11,725 nt of DNA. Origin: Candidatus Brocadiaceae bacterium. GTDB taxonomy: Bacteria > Planctomycetota > MHYJ01 > JACQXL01 > CAKKQI01. The position numbers and the translations under genes are program-made. How positions within the stretch are numbered: the first letter of the stretch is position 1; every line of letters begins with the position of its first letter. Below, one piece after another: positions 7,678-11,725 of the stretch. Below the pieces are notes generated by a model. That model saw nothing but the letters and a program-made list of their open reading frames with translations, made no database searches and was not told the DNA's origin. The stretch lies in assembly GCA_919901895.1 (NCBI GenBank), contig CAKKQI010000497.1, positions 1 through 11,725 on the forward strand. The letters are read 5' to 3'.

Positions 7678-8085
7678 ATGGAAATGACGATTAAGCATAT
7701 TGATGGAATGAAACTCGTGGCGGATATCGGCCCCGCTGATAGCGGGACAAGCCGGCATCAGATTGTAACCGACCAGCCGGTAAATGCGGGTGGACAAGAC
7801 GAAGGACCGACTCCGCCTGAATTATTTGTCAGCAGTCTGGCGACGTGCGTCGGTGTCTATACCATTTTTTACTGCCAGCGGCATAAGATTAATTACCAGG
7901 GTTTTACGGTCAAGACGCAGTGGGCCAAGGCGGAAAATCCCGTGCGGGTCGGTTCGGTCTCAATGCAGATTTCTTTACCGGATGGCTGTCCGGCCGAACA
8001 CAAGGATAAACTGCACGCCTTTGTTGAAAAATGTCTGGTGCATAATTCGTTAAGAATTTCGCCGGAGATTGAAATAAAAATATGA
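7678..8085 (+). CDS. OsmC/Ohr-family protein (thiol-dependent peroxidase-like)
   Basis: OsmC-family enzymes reduce organic or inorganic hydroperoxides with a pair of cysteines in the cytoplasm. The 135-residue product has the family core GPTPPELFVSSLATCVGVYTI (residues 43-63), with C57 in the position of the peroxidatic cysteine. The second conserved cysteine is C119 in VEKCLVHNSL. C66 and C104 are extra. AGGAG (7665-7669) lies eight bases before ATG 7678, one of the best ribosome sites in the window. It follows dinB by 36 bases, so the two are probably co-transcribed; oxidative-stress defence beside a lesion-bypass polymerase is plausible. Its TGA overlaps the next gene's ATG (ATGA, 8082-8085). 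Confidence 0.92.
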   Translation: MEMTIKHIDGMKLVADIGPADSGTSRHQIVTDQPVNAGGQDEGPTPPELFVSSLATCVGVYTIFYCQRHKINYQGFTVKTQWAKAENPVRVGSVSMQISLPDGCPAEHKDKLHAFVEKCLVHNSLRISPEIEIKI

Positions 8086-9104
8086 ACCAAAATCTAAACG
8101 AAACAGAATTTAAGCAATACCTTGAAACCTACGATAAAACTTTAAAAGAAACGGCCATTAAATTTTTACCCCAAGATGCAATTTCAAAATTATGGGCATT
8201 TGCTATTCAACCATCTCATGTTGTTGGTTATCTTTCTACAAATTTTGGGATTGGGTATGAGTATGTACAAGGTAAGGGAGACATCCAAATTATTAGAGGA
8301 AGTTTAAGAATTGAAGATTTATTTCTTAAAACTACTAAACAAATCCAAGGGATAAAAAGCCGTGGAGTAGTTGCTTCCGGTAGTGGAGTTATTATCCTCG
8401 ATTCCTGTCAGTTCAAAGACACATATCCTTTTAGTCTAGAATCTACAACTGCAAGAATACGAATAGCCAATACTACCTTTGAAGCATCTAACTGGAAACG
8501 ATATATAGCATTAGGTGAGGTTTTGGGTAATAGAAAAAAAGAGTTTTGGACTACAGAATTAGCAATAGTACGCGCGAAGGACGAGATTCTTATTGCACTC
8601 ACGGACATTTCCCAAACTAAGAAATATCAGGTAAGTTTTGATGAATTTATCAAACAGCACAAGCCTAAAACCGTCCTTATTCTTGGAGATTATTCACGAG
8701 AGCCACGGTTGAGGGAAATAGAGAGAATTTTAGGTAAGATGTATAATCCGATCCTTGCTAAAGATATTCCCGATAATCTGCAACAAGACCTCAGACAGAA
8801 AGTAGTTACAATAGGCGCAGTCAGCCGATTTGTGGTAGTGGAAGACTCTACTGCATCTGGACATATCAGCGAATTGGGTGATTGTAAAAATAACGACTGG
8901 GTTACGATTATCCTTAGGGAACAAGGGCAACAAAGCACTTTTATGACCGCAGGAATTTCAAGTACCAGCACTGTTATGAAAGAGTATGAATATACGGCTG
9001 GCCACCTTCAAGAAGTTTTAACGGATGCCGTGAAGTGGGCGGAACAAACAATTAGTACGAGAACCGAGAGGATGATAATTCAATACCCATGGCGTATTTT
9101 ATAA
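8082..9104 (+). CDS. AT-rich gene for unrecognised two-part protein (possible beta-helix plus Rossmann-like domain)
   Basis: I do not recognise the whole protein (340 residues, no signal peptide or membrane segment). Residues about 1-45 are helical. Residues about 60-135 hold short beta-strand repeats (GDIQIIRGSLRIED, GVIILDSCQF, ARIRIANTTF) resembling turns of a right-handed parallel beta-helix. Residues about 195-290 look like an alternating alpha/beta nucleotide-binding or TIR/SLOG-like fold: KTVLILGDYS, then DIPDNLQQDLRQK, SRFVVVEDSTASGHISEL (248-265) and WVTIILRE (273-280). The acidic E254-D255 and E264 there are candidate active-site residues. It starts inside the stop of the OsmC gene (ATGA), so translation is coupled. 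G+C is about 38%, with many ATA, AGA and TTA codons, unlike dinB and osmC, which suggests later acquisition. An effector or signalling role is only a guess. Confidence 0.8.
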   Translation: MNQNLNETEFKQYLETYDKTLKETAIKFLPQDAISKLWAFAIQPSHVVGYLSTNFGIGYEYVQGKGDIQIIRGSLRIEDLFLKTTKQIQGIKSRGVVASGSGVIILDSCQFKDTYPFSLESTTARIRIANTTFEASNWKRYIALGEVLGNRKKEFWTTELAIVRAKDEILIALTDISQTKKYQVSFDEFIKQHKPKTVLILGDYSREPRLREIERILGKMYNPILAKDIPDNLQQDLRQKVVTIGAVSRFVVVEDSTASGHISELGDCKNNDWVTIILREQGQQSTFMTAGISSTSTVMKEYEYTAGHLQEVLTDAVKWAEQTISTRTERMIIQYPWRIL

Positions 9105-9212
9105 CGCCTTTTTCGGCGGCGAGGTGGTAATAGAGGTTAGATAATGACAGCACGACCTTGTCTGATACCCCGCTTTGGTTCGGGCGGAAAGGCGAACTGA
9201 TTTCAAGATTGC
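9079..9212 (+). pseudogene. Possible decayed coding fragment with one frameshift
   Basis: After the stop at 9076-9078 one frame reads THGVFYNAFFGGEVVIE up to 9135. Skipping one base (G9136), the next frame continues LDNDSTTLSDTPLWFGRKG and ELISRLQ to about 9212. The joined peptide has a natural amino-acid mix and the codon style of the GC-richer genes here, but no start codon, and I cannot name a family. It overlaps the end of the preceding gene. The minus strand is also open here (9052-9300). It may be a remnant cut off by the insertion of neighbours, or chance. Confidence 0.25.
9091..9113 (+). terminator. Candidate intrinsic terminator at the end of the 8082-9104 gene
   Basis: GGCGT (9091-9095) and ACGCC (9104-9108) form a 5-bp stem with an 8-base loop, followed by TTTTT (9109-9113). 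The hairpin straddles the TAA stop at 9102-9104. The stem is short, so termination may be partial. It would end the dinB-osmC-8082 transcript before the Fic gene. Confidence 0.4.
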
Positions 9213-9227
9213 AGATTTCAGATTGCA
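9199..9227. repeat. Two tandem copies of a GATTTCA(A)GATTGCA unit
   Basis: GATTTCAAGATTGCA (9199-9213) is followed at once by GATTTCAGATTGCA (9214-9227), identical apart from one A. They lie 30 bases before the Fic start codon. They could be a regulator-binding pair or a slippage-prone simple repeat. Confidence 0.5.
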
Positions 9228-9256
9228 AAATTGATAACCTGACGTAACGGATAATT

Positions 9257-9904
9257 ATGGTTAAAAATAGATATTTTACAGAAGGATTAATTGAAACCAA
9301 GTTTGAACCCGGTTCCGGTAAACGGGTTCTAAAAAACCTATTAGGGATAAAGTCTAAACGCGTCTTGGACCAGCAAGAAGCCGAGGCGTTTCTTAAAACC
9401 GAACAATGGTCTGTCCGTTATTTTTCCCGTAATCATCGCTTTACCGAAAATGATATCAGGAAAATCCATCAGGTCTTTTTAAGTAAAATATACGAATGGG
9501 CTGGTAATTACCGCAATGTTAATCTTCAGAAAGACAGTTTTCCTTTTGCCCCAGCCCGCCAAATACCGCGCCTGATGAAAGAGTTCTCGCGTGATATTTT
9601 AACCCAATACACTCCTTGTCTGTTTAAAGAAACTGAAAAGGTCATAGAAGCAATTAGTATCGTTCATACTGAACTATTACTGATTCATCCTTACCGGGAA
9701 GGGAACGGCCGAACGACCCGGCTTTTAGCGGATTTAATGGCGCTTCAGGCTGATTTACCGCCTCTGGATTTTAGTTTTATTAAAGGTCAGGCAAAAGACG
9801 AATATTACCGGGCCGTTCAAAGTGGCTTGAGTAAAAATTATGAGCCCATTAAGAAAATAATAAGGATTGCTCTTCAGCGTGGTTTGCGGCTGGTTGATAA
9901 ATAA
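9257..9904 (+). CDS. fic: Fic-domain protein (probable AMP-transferase, toxin-like)
   Basis: Fic enzymes usually transfer AMP from ATP to a hydroxyl side chain of a target protein. The 215-residue product carries the full active-site motif HPYREGNGRTTR at residues 144-155: catalytic H144, metal-binding E148, and phosphate-binding G149-N150-G151, R152 and R155. The target-docking flap is DSFPFAPARQIP (93-104). The N-terminal FTEGLIETKFEPGSGKRVLKNLLGI precedes the helical Fic core. I see no (S/T)xxxE(G/N) inhibitory motif in it, so it resembles class I Fic proteins, which need a separate antitoxin. A minus-strand gene converging on its 3' end encodes a peptide with that motif. ATG 9257 has no strong Shine-Dalgarno. 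It is separated from the upstream gene by 152 bases with repeats and a possible terminator, so it is probably transcribed separately. Confidence 0.93.
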   Translation: MVKNRYFTEGLIETKFEPGSGKRVLKNLLGIKSKRVLDQQEAEAFLKTEQWSVRYFSRNHRFTENDIRKIHQVFLSKIYEWAGNYRNVNLQKDSFPFAPARQIPRLMKEFSRDILTQYTPCLFKETEKVIEAISIVHTELLLIHPYREGNGRTTRLLADLMALQADLPPLDFSFIKGQAKDEYYRAVQSGLSKNYEPIKKIIRIALQRGLRLVDK

Positions 9905-10053
9905 TGTTTGAGTTCTTTGTCAATGTTTTTACAGTAAACACCTTCAATATGGCAGGTGGCCGAAGTATTACGCAAACATACTTCTTGCCAGTATTGGCGG
10001 TCTTTTAAATATGGGTTGGTATCAATTAATTTTTTGTTATTGCTTTTCTTCAT
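9874..10053 (-). CDS. Candidate 59-residue Fic antitoxin, convergent with and overlapping the Fic gene
   Basis: The minus strand reads ATG at 10053-10051 and runs 59 codons to TGA at 9876-9874. The protein starts MKKSNNKKLIDTNPYLKD, has a helical middle (RQYWQEVCLRNTSATCHIEG), and ends VYCKNIDKELKHYL plus a basic tail. T33-x-x-x-E37-G38 fits the (S/T)xxxE(G/N) inhibitory motif by which class I Fic antitoxins such as VbhA push a glutamate into the Fic ATP site. The spacing in NTSATCHIEG also resembles the antitoxin helix. Its last 31 bases overlap the Fic 3' end antiparallel, so the two mRNAs would be complementary there. A good promoter lies seven bases upstream. Usual Fic antitoxins are encoded on the same strand, upstream. 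Assignment rests on the motif, the neighbour and coding quality. Confidence 0.68.
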   Translation of the reverse strand: MKKSNNKKLIDTNPYLKDRQYWQEVCLRNTSATCHIEGVYCKNIDKELKHYLSTSRKPR

Positions 10054-10069
10054 ATTGGTAAGTTATAAT
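10040..10069 (+). promoter_or_regulatory. Probable promoter of hyuB
   Basis: A perfect TATAAT (10064-10069) has a TTGCTT -35 (10040-10045) 18 bases upstream. Transcription would begin at about 10076, giving a leader of about 80 bases to ATG 10155. The -10 overlaps by three bases the -10 of the opposing antitoxin promoter, and the -35 lies inside the antitoxin coding start, so the two promoters should compete. Confidence 0.45.
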
Positions 10070-10095
10070 ATACCATAAAATACATAGAAAAGCAA
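10067..10095 (-). promoter_or_regulatory. Probable promoter of the minus-strand antitoxin gene
   Basis: On the minus strand, TTGCTT (10095-10090), a 17-base spacer and TATATT (10072-10067) form a sigma70-type promoter. TGG before the -10 adds an extended -10. A start at about 10060 would leave a leader of only about seven bases before ATG 10053, and no Shine-Dalgarno is present. Confidence 0.5.
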
Positions 10096-10096
10096 G

Positions 10097-10108
10097 TAAA
10101 ATATTTTA
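10097..10108. promoter_or_regulatory. 12-bp AT palindrome upstream of the antitoxin promoter
   Basis: TAAAATATTTTA is its own reverse complement and sits just outside the minus-strand -35, in the leader of hyuB. It may be a binding site or UP-like AT-rich element. In such AT-rich DNA it may also be chance. Confidence 0.3.
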
Positions 10109-10154
10109 GAAGAAGAACGCCGTTATCTTAATTCCTGATACACGGAGATAAATT

Positions 10155-11725
10155 ATGCCAAAAATTGATAAAATCCTCGTTTCCATCCTGCAGCGGCGGT
10201 TTAAATCCATCGCCGAAGAGATGTCTATTGCCCTGGCGATGACTACCCGCTCGCCCATCCTCTGCGAGGCCCATGATTTTGTGACCGGGCTCTACGACGC
10301 CCGGGGTAAAATGCTGGAACAGAAAGAAAACCTGCCCATTCTTTCTTTTTCGCTCGGACCGGTTTGTGAATATATTGTTAAATATTTTAAAGATGATATC
10401 TATCCGGGCGATGTGATTTTTCATAACGATGTTTTTTCAATGGGGAACCAGAATAACGACGTGGCGGTTTATAAGCCGATTTTTCATGGGAAAATTTTAG
10501 TCGGCTGGGCGGCCTGTAAGGGACACCAGGCCGATATTGGCGGGGCGGTCCGCGGCGGCTATAACCCCCAGGCGACCGAAGTCTGGCAGGAGGCGCTCCG
10601 TATCCCACCGGTTAAAGTTTATGAAAAAGGAAAATTGCGGAAAGATGTCTGGAACCTGATTTTTTCCAATATCCGTCTGAAAATGGTGGAAGAAGACCTG
10701 CGGGCCCAGATCGGCAGTTGCGTGGTCGGCGAACGCGGAATCTTGAGTCTGCTCGAACGATACGGATTAGCTGTTTTTAAGGCCCATAAAGAATATCTTT
10801 TTGATGCAACCGAAAAGATGATGCGTTCAGAAATACGGACTATCCCCAACGGTGTGTATCACGGCGCAGCCACCGGTTATTACGATGGTAAAACACCCGG
10901 TTCCAAATATACGATCCGGGTGAAAATTAGCGTCAAAAACGGCACCATCACTTTTGATTTTTCCGGAACTGACCCGCAGACGCCCGGTTTTGTGAACGGG
11001 ACTTTTACTTCCACTGCTTCAGCCACGATGCTGACTTTCCTGCAGATGGTTAATCCGGATATGCCGCACAACGATGGGATGGTGCGTCCGGTTAAAATAA
11101 TTATTCCCGAAGGCACAATTCTTAACGCCGCCTATCCGGCCGCCACGACTTATGGAAACCATCTCTGTCCGATTACGGCTAATGCGATTATGCGCGCCCT
11201 CAGCCCGGTTATTCCAGACCGCGTTACCGCGGAATGGAATCCGTTACTCTGCAGTTTAACGACCGGTTTAGATGAGCGGAAAAATGAACCGTACGTTGAT
11301 ATCTGTTTTATGGGGTTAAAAGGCGGCTCTGGCGCGATTAAGGGGTGCGATGGTTATGACCATATCGGGATGATTGACGCCTCCGGCGGCGTGCTGGACC
11401 AGGATTACGAAATGTTTGAACAACAAACGCCTCACCTGATATTACATCACGAATATCTCACCGATTCCGGCGGGCCGGGTCAGTGGCGGGGCGGTCTGGG
11501 CGTGGCAACTAAATTTAAATTAGGCGGGCAGAATAATACGCTGGTAACGTTTGGAGAAGGTGATGTGGAACCGCCGCTGGGATTCCAGGGCGGTTTGCCC
11601 GGGACACTAAATAAAATAGAGATTATTTATTCTGACGGAACGGTTTGCAAACCGACCACTAAAGATTTAATTAAAAACGTGCCGGCCGGGACGATTTATT
11701 ATCAGGAAGCTGGCGGCGGGGGTAG
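10155..11725 (+). CDS. hyuB: Hydantoinase/5-oxoprolinase subunit B (3' end beyond the window)
   Basis: The frame is open from ATG 10155 to the right edge (523 codons), so the 3' end is missing; the family is usually somewhat over 500 residues, so little should be lost. The B subunit forms the hydrolytic or carboxylating half of the HyuA/HyuB enzyme. Family signatures include TTRSPILCEAHDF (30-42), the GDVIFHNDVFSMGNQNNDVA segment (85-104), KGHQADIGGAVRGG (122-135), and TITFDFSGTDPQTPGFVNGT. Later come YPAATTYGNHLCPITANAIM and the C-terminal SGGPGQWRGGLG. GGAG (10144-10147) lies seven bases before the ATG. Codon use matches hyuA, which lies 3.8 kb upstream, and the gene has its own likely promoter. 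Substrate is not determinable here. Confidence 0.94.
   Translation, partial: MPKIDKILVSILQRRFKSIAEEMSIALAMTTRSPILCEAHDFVTGLYDARGKMLEQKENLPILSFSLGPVCEYIVKYFKDDIYPGDVIFHNDVFSMGNQNNDVAVYKPIFHGKILVGWAACKGHQADIGGAVRGGYNPQATEVWQEALRIPPVKVYEKGKLRKDVWNLIFSNIRLKMVEEDLRAQIGSCVVGERGILSLLERYGLAVFKAHKEYLFDATEKMMRSEIRTIPNGVYHGAATGYYDGKTPGSKYTIRVKISVKNGTITFDFSGTDPQTPGFVNGTFTSTASATMLTFLQMVNPDMPHNDGMVRPVKIIIPEGTILNAAYPAATTYGNHLCPITANAIMRALSPVIPDRVTAEWNPLLCSLTTGLDERKNEPYVDICFMGLKGGSGAIKGCDGYDHIGMIDASGGVLDQDYEMFEQQTPHLILHHEYLTDSGGPGQWRGGLGVATKFKLGGQNNTLVTFGEGDVEPPLGFQGGLPGTLNKIEIIYSDGTVCKPTTKDLIKNVPAGTIYYQEAGGGG

Noticed and set aside
7784..8053. 89-codon plus-strand frame within the OsmC-like gene.
   Set aside because: Arg/Ser-rich out-of-frame reading of a clearly recognised gene.
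9119..9200. GGTTCG-containing stretch as a possible tRNA.
   Set aside because: No acceptor, D or anticodon stem can be folded around it; only short, competing hairpins are found.
9052..9300. Minus-strand 82-codon frame under the Fic start and the end of the 8082 gene.
   Set aside because: It overlaps the starts and ends of two better-supported genes, has no recognisable domain, and part of it is simple repeat translation.
1..11725. CRISPR array, rRNA or complete insertion sequence.
   Set aside because: No regularly spaced repeats, no rRNA signatures, and no transposase-like frame with terminal repeats was seen on either strand.

Overview
The window looks like a bacterial chromosome segment of moderate, uneven G+C (about 45-50% in most genes, about 33-38% in a few patches), with dense same-strand genes, many Shine-Dalgarno-poor starts and a dispersed intergenic palindromic repeat. 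I cannot name the taxon. The mix of metabolic genes with restriction-modification, Fic and DUF4143-type ATPase genes suits the accessory part of a genome from an uncultivated lineage, but that is inference.

Positions 1-2699 hold the end of a restriction-modification locus. It has an adenine-N6 DNA methyltransferase that enters from the left edge, breaks by a one-base frameshift at about 631-634 and continues to 2253. A small unrecognised companion gene follows (2256-2699). The probable target-recognition part of the methyltransferase (about 1480-2010) is much more AT-rich than the rest. An intergenic stretch with a GC-rich palindromic repeat comes next, then a P-loop ATPase/DUF4143 gene (2935-4161) whose probable promoter contains a perfect 19-bp palindrome and sits almost directly on the ATG.

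Positions 4266-6374 encode HyuA, and 10155 to the right edge encode HyuB: the two subunits of a hydantoinase/5-oxoprolinase-type ATP-dependent enzyme. They are normally adjacent but are separated here by 3.8 kb. The interval carries dinB (DNA polymerase IV), an OsmC-like peroxidase gene, an AT-rich gene for an unrecognised protein with a possible beta-helix part and a possible Rossmann-like part, and a Fic-domain gene.

The most interesting observation is a 59-codon gene on the minus strand (9874-10053), converging on and overlapping the 3' end of the Fic gene. Its product carries T-x3-E-G, the inhibitory motif of Fic antitoxins, while the Fic protein lacks such a motif of its own. The pair is therefore a candidate two-gene Fic toxin-antitoxin module in an unusual tail-to-tail arrangement. 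The antitoxin promoter lies back-to-back with, and overlaps, the probable promoter of hyuB.
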